Source of the DNA: Ceratobasidium sp. AG-K
Lineage: Eukaryota > Basidiomycota > Agaricomycetes > Cantharellales > Ceratobasidiaceae
Length of the DNA stretch: 64,000 nt
Direction: 5' to 3'
Assembly (NCBI GenBank): GCA_037039685.1
Contig: JAWNGF010000004.1
Location: forward strand, 2,976,001 to 3,040,000
Of the stretch, positions 9,045 through 22,784 are shown in pieces. Each line of letters begins with the position of its first letter. Positions within the stretch are counted from its first letter, which is position 1. The position numbers were made by a program, and so were the translations under genes. The notes under the pieces are model-generated. The model worked only from the letters and a program-made list of their open reading frames with translations, was not told the origin of the DNA and made no database searches.

Positions 9045-12000
9045 TCCTGGTCCACCACCCCGCAAACGGCAAGCCCTGCACCTTGGCTATTATGTTTTGT
9101 TGGTTGAGTGTTGTATATTAAGCATTTATCCAACTCATGACCCCGTCACTTGCACCACCGGCCCCGGGCAACCCACCCCGCCGTTCCTCCCTGGGCACAG
9201 CGCTGGGCCTGCGTGCTGCACTTCAATCAGCTTTTTTTTTTTTTTTATCGGCCGCAGCTCTCTTTGTCGATTTAAGTTCAGAAGTATCGCTTTATAAGTC
9301 CTTCCACGTCACCAGGAAGATTAAGGGGTGGGGGCTAGAGAGAACAAAAACGAGATATTAAAACGTGGTCCGGTGGGCAATCCGGCTCCGAGATCGGATA
9401 CCAGGAATACCGTGAATAGGAAAAGTCATAAATTTACAGCTGATGTCCTTGACTTGCAGGAACGTGTTGCCTGGGGCCAACCCCGCTTAGGGTTTGGGTC
9501 CAGGCAAGGAAAGCGGGGCTTCATTGGCCTTTTCTGATCACTAAGACCGCCGCTCAAGACCTGGCGGCTGTACATAGCGACACTCACGGGTTTATTGTAT
9601 GGTACTTCAAATGGGCCCTTTGGACTCGTAATTAGCCAACATGTTTGTGATAGACCATCAGAAAATTTATACACTGAGATATCTCCCTACTATGAATACA
9701 CCCCCCGCGGATTGCTACCTGAGGACGTTCCGTAATGAAGCAACGACCAAACAACGACCAAAGCAACGATGCACATGTCTACAAGAAACCGGCTCGCCTA
9801 GTGTTTGATGGTGGGCTCGACCTGCAAGTCCAGGACGTTAACTGTATATGGGCGGACGTCAGCTCGCAATCCCAACAGTAGGTGGGCGCTTTTTTATTGC
9901 TTAGCTTATACACAAGCTTTTTGGGCCGAGCCAGGGCATCTCGGAGGAGTGTTATGCGCCTCATGGATTGGGTAAGGTACCCTTCAATCCGACCAGGTGC
10001 CCTGTACCATAGTCAGCCCCAAGCGACAGTGAAATTTCTGCGGAACGCCCGTGATGAATCGTTTTATGAACATAGTTTCATGTTTCGGTTAGGAACGTGC
10101 GTCCTGCTTCATGGGACCACTCCGAGGCGCCTAGCGTTATCGTCCCCCTATCATCTGCTGCAAGATGGCGCTTCGTTGCTAAAATAATGTACTCACTTCC
10201 AAAGCGGTGCGTGGACTCCTATCTATCCTTGGCTTGCCACTGAACTACTAAAAGTGTCAGCGCCAGTGCCCAATTGTAGTCGGCTCAGTTGGAATATGGA
10301 GGACCAGCGTACCATAAGTATACCATGTAACAGCTGAACGTGCAAGATTCGGATTTTGTTTACCTACGCCCACACGCTCGCTGGAGGAGTGTTAATGATA
10401 AAACTCGGAAAAGGACGCGGGTTTTGCCTAGATTAACGGCCGCCGAGCGCATCACCTTGAGCCGTTCCTTTTGTGGGCATGGGAGAGATCTGGTATGTGG
10501 ATAAGTAGCACGAGGTGTGATGAGCACGTTGGCGCGTATCGCCTGAGTTAGCTTGTGCAGCCCTCGACTTGCCCACTTATTTTGCTATTATTGTGCCTTT
10601 TCAACGTGTAGGGACGCCGGCCCGGCATCTCATAAACCACAACGACTTCGAATTGTATCATTTACAGGGCACGTCAGAGAATAGCCGTCCTCCACTGTGG
10701 TTCTGTTCAGTATGCTTCTCGCCGTTACGTTTCATTGCATACCAAAACAAGCACGGAACGTTGCGAAAATTGAATTGAGCACTCTATTCAACTACGGCGC
10801 TGATATTTCTCTTGATTGCTAGGACTCAATAATGCATTGAGTGAGCACTTCGAATTTATCTTCGCGGAAGCACCTTTCCATTCAGTTGACGGGCTTTGAT
10901 TTAACCATTTGCGGGTAACTCTGCAAAACATGCGGGCCATGCGGCTGAATATATTCATGTTTATTCCTGGTTGGCTTGCGGTTCTTAGCTTTATGATGAC
11001 ACGAATTTTTTCGATGAGACTATGGCGCATATACAGTGTCTGACAAGACCTCTACAAAAAAAGATGTCTTGGAGTAAAGTCGCAATATGTCTACATTTAC
11101 TTAATGTAAAAATCTGAATACTAAACCGTTCGAGAGTTTAAGATCGTGTCCACAAAGCAACTACCTGAAGCGCGCTAACTTACCCGAAACGAATGAGTTA
11201 TTGGCAAAACAAAAGTAAGGGGTTGTTGGAGAGGATATGTCACCACAAATTCAACCCCCTTGAAACCGCCAACTGCATTGTAACCAAAGCGAATTGTTTC
11301 ACACTGGATTCCCTATGAATTAACGCTATGCTATTACAGCCACATACAAAAACATTGGACTGCATATAGACTGAGTTTGGCCCAAAAGTGTGGTATGAGC
11401 CCGGTGGAAAGGATGGGGGATCCAGATGTCTGCTTGAGGTCTGGCGGTCTTTCAACATATTGGAATACTTTTATTCTGGACTTAATTAATAACAGAAACA
11501 ATTTCCAGGGCAAAAAACACTTGTCCTGGGGTAAAATTGTTACAAACATGGGGGACTGGGCGCATATATGCAACATTTAAAAATCACAAAAGCATGACAG
11601 TGGTGAATCCTTGTGTTGGGTATGTTGAGACACTACTTTAGCTAATATTGCACACGCCTTGAGGGTCTTTTCCCAACTTTATCTTCGAGTTTTAGGTTCT
11701 CCCAATCTGAGCCCCCGTTGTTAGTTCCAGGATACTACATATGACTCATATATATATTTCATTGAGAATTAGCCCAGTGTCCAGCAGCGTTCAGTCAGCC
11801 TGGGCGCTAGAGGTTTCAATTGTATACAGATTAAATAGGCAAACTAATCAATAGCCCCTGCCAGAGCTTATGACCGGAGCTCACGATTTGCATCATCGAT
11901 GTTATTGGGCATTCTCCACACTTTGCGGTGAATGTTTTCCCAGAGACCACTTGGGAGAGGCAGGGGGTAAAATGAAAATGGTTGAACGCATTGCTCTAAG

Positions 12001-12791
12001 CCACTGGGCACTGGATTGGCGGTGTTCCAATCAGTGGCGTGAGGCAAAATGAGCGCATATAATTGACGTGTTGCGCTCCTTCACACTATCACTCACCTTT
12101 GCTCAGCTAACGGCTTTTAATAAATATCACGCGAATCATCGTGATAACGTAAGAGAAACCCCACTTGAGTGTTTGCTGGACCTCAGCAAAGTTGCTTCGC
12201 ACCTCCCATGTGGGAACTTAGTTGTCAACACAATCATGTGTTTTTCTCTGGAGTTTCCCTACTTAGCTTCGCCGCTTTTTGACTCGCCTTGGTGTACACG
12301 GAGTAGATCTATAGAGAACTGCCAATATCATGATCGATTAATCGCCGACAGTGATCCCGTTAGACAACGTACTTTTGTAACGGGTTATAATAATGAATTT
12401 TCCTTGGCATTGTTTTTGTCACCCAGCTAAAGTGGTAGCTTCTTATGGAATTCAAAGTGACTGTTCGTTCAACTTGGGTAACATACCCTTAGCCCGGCTG
12501 TTGGAATTTGGACTGAATACGTGCCACTGCTGGGCCAAACGACGCCTGCTCTTTTTTGTAATTAGCATGTGCTTGTGATGTGGGCTACTCCGACGATCGG
12601 ATTAAACACGCGGATATAAAAGGTGAGTAACTTAGGGTTGGCAATTAAATACGCTGTTCACCCCGGTTCGGACTCGAATTCGTTGCTTTGTCTCTCTGTT
12701 CAGTAGCCTGAGAGCCCACAGTGCCTATATCAATTACCGTCATTCAACCCCTTATGGATATACCTCACGACTCGAGTAATGTCAGCAAATG
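9045..12791. other. Long gene-free stretch
   Basis: I see no gene with domain, splice or composition support on either strand. It holds a 16-17 nt poly-T run near 9231-9247 and scattered short open frames without recognisable motifs. It is probably old, degraded repeat sequence or a genuine intergenic region. Confidence 0.45.
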
Positions 12792-12975
12792 CACTGAACC
12801 GAAAATGGCCACTTCCAGTGATGGATTACATCATTCTTCAGTCACCTTGCGCATGATTTGCGGTCATCATTCCCATGAAGGGGAAATTTGAATAGGTTGT
12901 GCGGCCAATTTGTCCCCAGTCACTCCTGAAGATAAGCTTCAGCGCATCGGTCACTGAAAGCGGACATGTCTAGTG
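12792..12975 (-). mobile_element. 184-bp MITE, copy 2, inverted relative to copy 1
   Basis: This is the reverse complement of the 5166-5349 family member, alignable along its whole length with many substitutions. It starts CACTGAACCGAAAATGGCC and ends near TCACTGAAAGCGG...AGTG. The identical 184-bp length of the two diverged copies supports a real element with fixed ends. Confidence 0.65.
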
Positions 12976-15215
12976 ATTCAAGCCATGAGTTCTCAGTGCT
13001 GATGTGGCTAGAATTCGGCGCCCTTAGCCTCCACAGTGAGGAGCAAAGTTGTCGAGGTGATTTTCCCGACGACCCACTCGGTGGATGTATTGTTGCATTA
13101 CTCTGCCTCGCGAGAAGCGAGGATTGTGCTGTTGGGATACAGTATCCGCAATCTGCGCTCCGATAGCAAAGTGAGTGCCGGTATTCGAACTATGCTCGGT
13201 TTGGGTTACTCAAACACTTTCCCTGATAAAGCCTAATATGGAACAATGATGTACCGATGGTCAATTTAAATGATGTGTCGCGTGTTTCACGACCGGAAAC
13301 GTCGAGGTTTTTTCAGGCAGATACTATTCCTAACTCTCTCAACCGGTTGAAAATTTATGAGGAATTGTTCGGTAACCCGTCGCCTGAAAACATGCACGAG
13401 GCATAGTCCTTAAGAGCAGGCCTGAGCGTGGGCTTGAAGGGGATGAACATGCCTAGGGATCAAGCCCTCCAAGGGCCAGCCCTACCTGAGGTGGCCATAT
13501 TTCGACACATCCCTCAAACGATGTCCTGAACGGTATTTAATATTAGCCGTGTGTTGACTTGCATTGGTGGCTTGCTAACATGTATTATTGAGGCGGGTGT
13601 TTTGTGTGCTGTGTGGCTCACGATAGTTCTCCTGACGCTAGTTCTGTGGAATGGCGAGAGTATAAACCTGGAAGCCAACGAACGGTCCGATGTCACCATA
13701 GTGATCCCTTTACTAATTTCGGTGCCGGATCGCTCAATCGTTGCTCTTTAAGTAACTTGTTCATTCGCAGATGTCGCATGTATTCGATCATATATCTCTT
13801 CTTCGTTAGAGGTCAGACATATTTTCCGGTCGCCAATCAGGAGCTCGGCAGGGTGTTGCTATGGCGCTTTGGTGAAGGTAATATGGAGTGGTGTTTGTGA
13901 GTCACTACTATAGTGGTGTTACAGTGTGCGGCATAGATCGCTATTGGCGGTTGTTGTTAGGCGAGCAGGTTGTTCTACCGCGTGAGTACCTTAACAAGCT
14001 GAATACTGGAAAATTTAACAACAGGTGTTGACGATTATCCGGTTATGGTCCAATGTTGGCATAGATATAGAAGAACCCCCTGATGTGTATACAGCCGGTG
14101 GGACGAATGTACACGATCCAGAGTCGAAACAGCGAATAATCACCCTTGCCATTTACTTGGGATCAGTACTGACACTGGTCAAGTGCGCAGTATGGCATCC
14201 CTTTTAGGCCGGCTTTTGCAATTGGTTTCCCGGTGCAACGAGGAACTAACCGGGGTGCATTCTTCGGTGAACATCGAACATCGTTTTCCCGAAGGTGATT
14301 AGGTGTACAGTATGTTCCTTTGCGCTTTGATGCTGGATTTGGGTGCATCCCTGCTTCGTAGGCCCCAAAGCTTGCTGTCGCTTCACGTCTACCCGGATCC
14401 GGGGAGATGGTATAGCCTAATTGATTGCGCATTGCGCTTCGTTCCGACATTGATCCGAAATACACTAAGTGATTTGTTTCATACAACAAACCCGAGTCAG
14501 AGTATCAAATTGAGGAAATTCGGGGGCTGAGTCACGGTTACTGTCACGACTGGTTATCATAATTCAAAATTTAAACTAGAGTTTGCGTAATTGTTTAGGG
14601 CATAATACCGCTTGAATCCAGAGGCTCAACCCCCTTGAAGATCATTGATGGGCAATGACTTGACCGGCCCTGAAGCGATCGTGCTCTTCAATGTGCTTTT
14701 CGGAGGCGCCTTAGAATGCTCTTATATCAGATTTTCACCACGCTCGGCAACGAGCAAGACCTCGCCTTTTCAACTCCGTGAATAGCTGACGCTGCCTGTG
14801 AATTGCGTTGTGTAAACGAGAGTTCGGAACGTCCCCTGCCTGGCCTATAAGAGCCTTCCCAGGTGCATGAATTCAAACCCATGCCACCACCGTAATCACT
14901 GACCATTCGATGTCTTCACGACCTAGCCTCACGACCTAAAACCTTTCTCCTGGTCAACGCCGCGATTCATAGTTTGTTCATCCAGGGGATCCTAATAGTG
15001 TAAGTCATGGTCATTGCCGGCGCTCGAAGATGAGATGATCCAAGTTTCCTGTATGATCATACGTTGTAGCTCATTTTTGGAGTAAAACACAAAAAATAGT
15101 GGGGGTTTACATTTATTGGTGTGACATGATGAGGGAATAACACGTCGTTGGTCCAAATGTTTGTTTAGGTTTACCCGCGCTTGCTCGCTTGCACTGCCAC
15201 TGCCCCCAATTGATC
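12976..15215. other. Gene-free stretch upstream of the WW-like gene
   Basis: I see no supportable gene. Several 60-100 codon open frames (for example 13551-13751 and 14303-14530) lack motifs and overlap on both strands. The last few hundred bases should include the promoter of the gene starting at 15216; no clear TATA box is seen. Confidence 0.4.
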
Positions 15216-17497
15216 ATGAGCAACCAACCTCACGAACTGCCTCACGACATGAATAATGTATCAAACATTGACGATTTGCCTGTGAATTTCGATCCTATGA
15301 CGTATAATCCGCGCCTGTGGGAGGGTCTTCCCAGCCAAACCAACCGTTATGATGATACCAACGCGTGCGGTGATATTCTTTTCCAAAGAAGTCGGCTAAC
15401 GTATCCTTTCCAGAGGACCCCGGAAGAAGCGATACGTTGAGACTGGTGTTTTGCATGTAACTGAGGAAAGGGACTCGTAAGTAGAACCCATCAGTCTCTG
15501 TACACTTTCTCTCAATGTAACATCGTTAGGCACGCGGATATCCCCATCGAGCCTATTCGGGATGGTTGGTACGAATATCACCACCCCGTCGAAGGGTACG
15601 TTGAATACTGTACAACGAGTCTCATTTCTTAGCGCGAGTTTGTTGATTGTTATCAGGCGTCCCTATTTCTACAACCCCGAACTCAAGATAATTACCGAAA
15701 TGTATATTCGCCATGAGCGCGTGTTGGATCGCCTAATGGAGTGGCATCGTATCTTCATTATTCTCCGTGACCGCGTTTTACCAGATGCTTCTGCCTTTGA
15801 CGTTTACTTAGATTGTTCCGGGGGGACAACGTGTCGATATTATATGATCGACCATTCCGACAAAACTATCTGCTGGCTACGTCAGCGAACCACTTCAGAT
15901 CTTGGCATCTCGGATGTTCGTAACAAGTTACACCTTCGTGAGCCCGCTAACATCAACGGTTGAGTCCTTGACATTGACATGCCTCTGTAGGCGCGCTGCT
16001 ATATGAAGAATACTGGACGCACTCTGAATATATGCCAAAGAATGAAAACCATTTGGGCGCTGCGCGAGCTGAACTCGAGGGTGCTATTGCCAGCAGCATG
16101 TTGGGTGAGAGTAACCATCTCCATTGGTACACCATGATCTGATTTAGCTATGACCAGATCACATGACCTCAGAAGGATCCACAAGTCCGTTCACGACCGA
16201 AGAGTGCAAAGCGTATTTGCTCGGGCTTGACAAAGCAGCTGAATCTGGTCATATGCTTTATCTAAATTGGTCTATTGGTAATTTCTGAACTCTTGCTATG
16301 TCGAGATGCAACTGCTAATCATGCACTACCCCGTAGCCCGCATTATGGGATTGTTGGGTTCGACGCCACGCCGTAGCCGCCTATATTGCTCCCTTCTAAC
16401 CTTGCACTTGTAGTTCACAGCAGGAACGTCAACGTTTACGGGCAGTATGGTGCTCGTTTGGATCGTACAGCCACAGTCGAAGGAAGGCGCCACCCTCCTC
16501 GTGGACCGGCATACTTGTATCAATCCTCCCTCTACGGGGGAGGTCCTGTGATACATCTTAATCGTCTCGAGAACCTCTGGGTAGATCGGATCATATATAC
16601 GCATCACTGGCGAGCCCTTCTAAAAGATCTCAACGAGGAGTGGACTGCCGCTGCCGCTGCGGTACGTCAAGATTTGGTGTACAAGGCGATCTCTCAACTG
16701 AGGCACTTTATTTTTATTACACAAATCCGCATAACATCTAGGCAGGAGTGATGTGGGCGTAAGTCAAGGCATTGCGCGTACAGATATGAACTTAATTAAG
16801 CAAATCGTTTATAGATCTAACATGGTGTTCGTTGCCAGTCACGATGTAAACACCCTAACCAGGTTTATCTGTGGGGCTTCAGGAATGCTGGCCGGAGCGT
16901 GTGGCGTGTATAGCTTGTATCTGATCCGGGAACATCGGGCTTTGGGCAAATATGCCGCTCACGCTGTAGGCCAATATGCCTGCTATCGATATCGGCGACC
17001 TGCTAACGTCGAGATTGATAGGCCAATTATTTCCAGTTATTCGAAAGCCACCAGACTGGACTTCAAGAACTATCGATTAGATACAGTACGCCCTGGGCTG
17101 GGGTGATATGGTCGTTTGGGTTCACATGTACAGCAATCATCTTTCATCTATTCTCGACGATTCTGCTGCTTGCTGGTGCATACACTCATATTCTGGTTAC
17201 GATCTTCCTGGTTGTAGCAGTGTACGTTCATGCCCGAGGGGTTGACTTAGTCGTATCGGACCTACAGCGGCTGCCCTTTCGCCTCGGTTTTGCGCATCGA
17301 CACCCCCAGACACCGGTTGCACGCGGTGCCGACCCGCCAGATGATACGCCGCCAGCATACGCTCTGGCCGGCCCACCTGTTGATATCAATCCGCTGTTAC
17401 GTTTGCATGGTAGGTCAAACAAAGTGCAAAACTGATATTATGATATTGGCTAACATGCTTGTATCCTGGATTTTCAGTACCCAGAGATCCATTTTAG
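15216..17497 (+). CDS. WW-like domain, multi-pass membrane protein, 12 exons, 546 aa
   Basis: The spliced model has exons 15216-15369, 15416-15476, 15530-15595, 15657-15937, 15991-16104, 16158-16277, 16337-16357, 16414-16661, 16742-16758, 16815-16965, 17022-17409 and 17478-17497. All 11 introns are GT-AG and 42-80 nt long; several have CTAAC/CTAAT branch sites. The sum is 1,641 nt, exactly 547 codons with the stop, so the gene looks intact. Residues about 75-110 form a WW-like segment (DGWYEYHHPVEGRPYFYNP). A second follows near 154 (YYMIDHSDKTICWL). Near 225 is YEEYWTHSEYMPKN. Hydrophobic helices lie near residues 365-395 and 437-485, then a Pro-rich tail. It matches a conserved family of basidiomycete WW-containing membrane proteins of unknown role (recalled, not searched). 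It is the best-preserved host-like gene in the window. Confidence 0.72.
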
Positions 17498-18903
17498 CGA
17501 TTTAGCCCTTCAGACTCCATGGACATTGTTTGGTGGCTGTCGTACGAAAATTACTCGCGCCGATCACCAAATTACACTCCAGAGTTATTTATACCAAATC
17601 CCATTCAGTATGAGCCTTACTATTTTCGGACACATATGTTTCGAAGCACAGCCCATTCCCGGCAGACGGTATGATAGATTAACTCTGTTACTTGGCGGAA
17701 TCAAACGCAGGGAATGTGCGCGTTCATGTAGCCATTTATATGCGCCTTCTTGTGCGACATCTCAATTCACCTATACTTTTCGTTGGTGTACACAGATGCA
17801 GCACATCCGGGGGAACTCGGATATCAACAACATCACCCGGGAATAATTACTGCGACGTGTCCTGGTTTGACAATGTGGACCTAACCAACGACTCGCGCTA
17901 GCGTTTGTAATTGATGAGCCTCTGATACGTTAAGTCATTGAAAAACAACTTACTGCACCTCAACCAACCGACAGAGAGGTCTAGTATTTTATAGCACTTA
18001 TCGAGCTAGGCGGGATCGACGCGAAGTCGTCCAGTCGAAAGGTCAGTTGGCGATACGTTGCTTTCATACGCGGGAACTGGCCGGGAGCGGCGAACCACCC
18101 GCCAAGCGCGTATTAACTTGCAGGTAATTTTAGTATTGGCTCGGTCCGTGATGTATAAATTAAGCTGGGTACTTAGTGGTCGTGTGTGGCATGTAGATTT
18201 ACGTGCCGGACTTGGATAAGCTACCAAGCAGAACCGCCTTGGTCGATTCAAGGGCATCCAATGTCAGGTAAATTACATTCACTTCTACAGGCTCAATTGC
18301 CTCTAAAACTTGTTAGCACCACGAGGTTGGTCCAAGTCTACCCACCATTGATTAAGGCGTTTCGCTCCAACGTGCGCCTAGCTATAGTTGACCTGCAACA
18401 GCTTCAATTTCAAACATACGCGTGGCTATGGGCAACAAGAGACCACAAAATACAGTAAACTTCCGGTACATGCACGTTGATGGACCCCAAATTGCGTGTG
18501 GCTTCACAACAGACCCTTGTGTTTCCTGCTTAGTCAGCGGCTTTGTAAGTCCTCGTGCTTTTGGTTTCTTGTCATGCATGGAAAGGCAATTGTATGGACA
18601 TGTATACCATATACTTGTAGGATAGGGCTGATTTTGATTGTAAAAAATGCAGAAAAACTTAGAGATGGAGAACAAGAGTGGTATTAGGTTTTAGGGGGTG
18701 GTTCTCATGGGGGTAAATATCTTTAATATTGGAGTGCAAAAAATTTCCTGTTCATTTGCTCATCTGTTGGTTAACTATGTGGCTGTGCTATGCTGTGACC
18801 CAAGAGCAGGCTGGAAAAGCCAGGTCAAAAGAACCCAGCAACCATGATGAGGGTGTGAGCAAGTGATAACTGGAAGTCTACTGTTCAACTACCATGATGC
18901 ATG
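17498..18903. other. Stretch with weak coding-like segments, no assignable gene
   Basis: Bases 17519-17668 give a 50-codon protein-like segment (MDIVWWLSYENYSRR...) ending at a GTATGA donor. Bases 17711-17901 hold another in a different phase (VRVHVAIYMRLLVRHL...). The phases do not join across the 42-nt candidate intron without a stop, so I cannot make a gene. Nothing is recognisable from 17902 to 18903. Confidence 0.35.
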
Positions 18904-19560
18904 TGTCGTGAGCCAGCTCACTCCATTAGACTCGCCTTGCATCTTGCCCTTCTGTCTGCTGTTCTGTTTGTGTGTTGTTTGTCTTTTCCTGTGCCATGTT
19001 GCCACGTCCTTGTGGTTGTTCTGTTACATTGTGTAATGCGGCTGTGCTTTGTACAAGTCATGACTGCCTGTGCAGCATGACTCACTTGGACACTCCTGAC
19101 TGGCTTGTATGTATGACTCGTGTGGCTATGCCTTGTATGACTCGGCCTCTTTCTGAATATATATAGAGGACCAACAAGCCTGGTTACCCAGCTTGTTTTG
19201 TCTCGTCAAACATTCCCTTTGAGTGACACTTTGAACCACCCCTACCCTTAACTCTGCAAAAACCCTGGGTGTAATGAAAGTGGGGGAATGTTCATGAAGC
19301 AATCACATGTTTTTACATTCAATTTACACAATACATGTGGATTACAGTAGATGGAATAAGTGGTCTATCATTACACTCTAACAGTAAATAACCATTCCTG
19401 CAACATCATGTATCTATATTTACGCTATATTAATGTAATAGTCGTTGAGGCGCAAAACCTTGATTGTGTACCGGCCAAGAGAGGACGCCGAGATACAGAC
19501 CAACACAGGCAACTATTGTAGCATTGCAAGGGTAGATACATAAATACAAAAGTGTACCAT

Positions 19561-22500
19561 CTAACTACAGCTTGAGTAGCATGAAAAACCACTGAAATTG
19601 AGGATGTTCATCTTGAGCGATTCCCAATGAGTTTGCCGTTGCCAATACGCAACCCACAGGTATATGAAATGGTTGTAGAAGTTGTTGAACAGGAAGTGGT
19701 CAGTGTTGAGAGGGGCGCCGCTTTGGCAAGTATCAGATTTATGCGTTTGTGGGAGCGCATAATTGGGGGCCAGATGGCAGGCCATCGACAATGTGTTGAG
19801 GGGCAAAACCAGTGCCGCGGGAGCTTCTTCAAAGTAGGCTCAGCTTGTGGTAAATGAGAGGTGTGAGTTGGTGGTATCAGCCTCAAAGGGGTGAAATACC
19901 TCAAGGTACACCAGGGGGCCAGGGTGAAGATGTTGAAGTCAAGGCGGTAGTGTGAAGATGACACAAACTTGGCAAGCACGGTAACCTGCGCTCTAGTTAG
20001 CTACCAGGAAAGCAAGCAACTTGACCAAAGGCTACTTATGGGCAAGTCCTAGGCCGTTGCAATCAGTGGCAAAGAGACCCGTGTCAAAGATACCAGGTTT
20101 TGTAATCCGACTCACAGCGTCTTGAACCAGTGGGCGCACACATATTACATCATGATGACATGGGTGATTGGGGGCAATGGGGGGTGGTAGATGGCGCAGA
20201 GTCGCTTTGAGCCAGACATCAAAGAGGTCGGAAGGGAGTATGAAGAAGTCCTCGCCGCACTGGCACGCCTTGTACAATAGGAAGTGGTGCAATGCCCAGG
20301 TAAGATTGGAAGTGCCATAAAATGAAATCAGGTCACTTCCAGGAACTTGCAAGACTGTCGGCTGCCGAGCAATGGAAACAGTAGGTTGGGGACAAGAAGT
20401 GCCGGAGAAGGCTTGTTGGTGCTCGGAGCCTGTGTAAACAACATCATCTTTGTTGTCAGTGGGGTTTTCATTGCCACCATTGGCAATGCCATCATACGCG
20501 TCAGAGCAAGTATCATCTTTGGTTTCTGAGTTGTCTTCATTGTCGCCATAGAACCCCGCCTCATCAGAATTGGCGTCTGCACGCTTGCCATAGAATTTGT
20601 CAATATATGCGCATTGGATTTGGATCGCCTCAAGCCACTGCACGTAATTGACAATTTGAGGGATGGGATTCTGTCTGCTTGACAACCGCCAGCCGTTCTT
20701 CACATACAAGATATGCAAGTGTTTGGGCGTCTCTGTGCTGTAGCCATCTGGTGTCCCAAGCTCCCTAATCGAGTGCGTATAGTGACTGAGCATGTGCAAC
20801 TTGGGCAGCCGATCAAAGGTGTTCAGCCCGGCAACAATTCCAAGTGTCGGCAAGGCCAAAATCTGTTTGGAATGATGGAATAGTGCCAACAAACGGTCCA
20901 TCTTGACTAGGTCAGTGTCGGTGAGCTGCTCGTAATGGGCATGATATGAAAAATCAAGAAGTGTGCAAATGAGTCGGATGAAGTCCAGGGGTGCTTGGGT
21001 GTCAATGACAACTGGAAGGAACTGACGCATCATCTCCCTTGACTCGCGCCCCGCCCAAACTTTGACCTTCGTAACCCCTTTGTGAAAATGGCGTAAGTCT
21101 TGCGCTAGTGGCATTGTTGTAAACCTTTGATTGAACTCCTCCATCCCAAGCAGATCTTCAACCCAATCTCGCGCGTGCTCAAACATCCCTTTGTATAATT
21201 GGTGGAGGAGATCAGGCGTCAGACACATCCCAATGTTGACATGCTTGATTCCCTCCCAGAATGGCATCCATGGCTTCAAATGGAGCCCCTTTAACTTGGC
21301 TGGCTCTCGCTTCCGGCTATATTCTTAGAGTGCCTTGAGGGTCGCATCTGGGTCCCGCAATGGCGCACGTGCTCCCCCTTGACCTTGCCCTTTCCACAGT
21401 TGCAAACACTTTGGGCAGCCATTTCAATAGGTGCAAGCAATGTCGTTCTGCTCGGGCCAGTTGGCAACCCATGAAGCAATGATCAGGTAGATGTGCCGGA
21501 GGTAGCCGTCAGCACACCAGGCAAGGATACCATTTGACAAGGCCAACTTTAGGGGCTTGAAAACCTTCCCAAGGGCTTGATGAAGCAGCTCCCCCCAATA
21601 GCGTTTGCGCGTATCCTCATTGGATACGTCATTGTATGGATTGACAGGCAAGTAACTGATAATTATCATTGCCTGTTTTGTGGGGCGGCGTCGAACGCTC
21701 TTGCTGATGTTCCCTATGGAAAGATACATGGGATACCCCTTGGGGCCCTGAGGGTTATTTGTTAAAGTTGTTTTGTCGGTTGCAACAATCAACGGCACAA
21801 CTGTGCCATTTTTATCGCGGATGAGATACTTCAAGAGGTGGGTCAGTCATTTTCACCCGCTGGTGAGCCATCCGACGTTACCTGTGTACACCACCACCAA
21901 TCTCCACTCCACATCTCACTATACACCCAATGCTTTTGCCTCCTTGAAGTCCAGTGTTGCTCTGGAGCATATTGGAGACAATGCTTGAATTGACGCGCAC
22001 CAATAAGCTCCCGGACCACCTCCAAGATGTTCTGAAAGTGGACAATATGGCTGTGCTTGTAGTGGCCCTCTCCGACAGTGACGTTGGCGGTTGTCCACTT
22101 TGGTCCTGTGGGGAGCTGGTCCAGGTCTTTCAAGAGACCCGCATTGTCTTTCCAAGGCGTTTTCCCCTTATACTATGCAGTACATCAATATTTTGAATTG
22201 ACCATGTCTTAAACACTCACCATTGGCCCCTTTAGATGTCTTGTTCGCCCTTGACCAGTCAGCCCGGTTGTCATAAATATCTCCGCCATCTCAAAAAGGT
22301 CACAATCTCCCAGTGGCCCACATGCTTTCAGATATTCCTGTAAGTCCGTCTTGCCCTTGCATAAAGAGCCAATTGGAGCGCCAGCAGTGCTGATTGGGAA
22401 TTTTTCGACAAATAGACCAGACTTGCAAGCAGCTTTGGCGTTGGCCTGGGCGAGGACATTGTGAGTAGGAGCGGTCAAGGGAAGTCTAGATGGTCCGGCG

Positions 22501-22784
22501 CCTGGCGTTTTGCCTTTGTATAATCAAGGCTCCTTCAAAGGTGGCTCATCTGCGGGCAATTGGGACAACGGTGCGTTGACCACATGTCTTCTTTTATGCT
22601 TTGGTTTCTTCTTCTTACAAATAGCAGAAAGATGCTAACCACAGCAGTGCAGTCGCAGGAGGATGTGGTGATTACGGCCGGCATCCGACTTGAAAGATTT
22701 TGAACAGTAGGGGCAAAGAAACTCTTCCTCGCCAAAGCAGGCCAGCGCCACCCCACTCCCTCTCAGTAGCCCAAGAAGAGTCAT
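19561..22784 (-). pseudogene. Plavaka transposase (KDZP/CACTA-like), decayed
   Basis: The start is the ATG at 22784. Early on there is a C2H2-like finger, FLCPYCSKSFKSDAGRNHH. Introns lie at about 22640, 22220-22173, 21881-21829 and just past 20032 (donor GTAGCC). The conserved blocks appear in the order usual for the family: EMWSGDWWWCTQ, then VVPLIVATDKTTLT and PMYLSIGNISKSVRRRP, then WCADGYLRHIY, then a GCPKC knuckle, PDATLKAL, LTPDLLHQLYKGMFEHA, LRHFHKGVTKVKVW, LHMLSHYTHSI and finally CVIFTLPP with MACHLAP. The frame is broken by in-frame stops at 21424-21426 (TGA) and 21325-21327 (TAA), plus two TGAs in the last exon. At least the TGAs fit CGA-to-TGA changes. Plavaka enzymes excise and insert elements by DDE chemistry; this copy cannot make a full protein. 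Confidence 0.8.

Noticed and set aside
9231..9247. Poly-T run near 9231 as a possible Pol III terminator or retrogene tail
   Set aside because: No tRNA, 5S or retrotransposed gene is recognisable beside it on either strand.
19274..19300. gaaagtggggg followed by aatgt as a polypurine tract and LTR start inside the Plavaka element
   Set aside because: No LTR partner, gag or pol accompanies it, and the element edges are set by the split LTR and CTCTG ends. It is kept only as an unexplained direct repeat.
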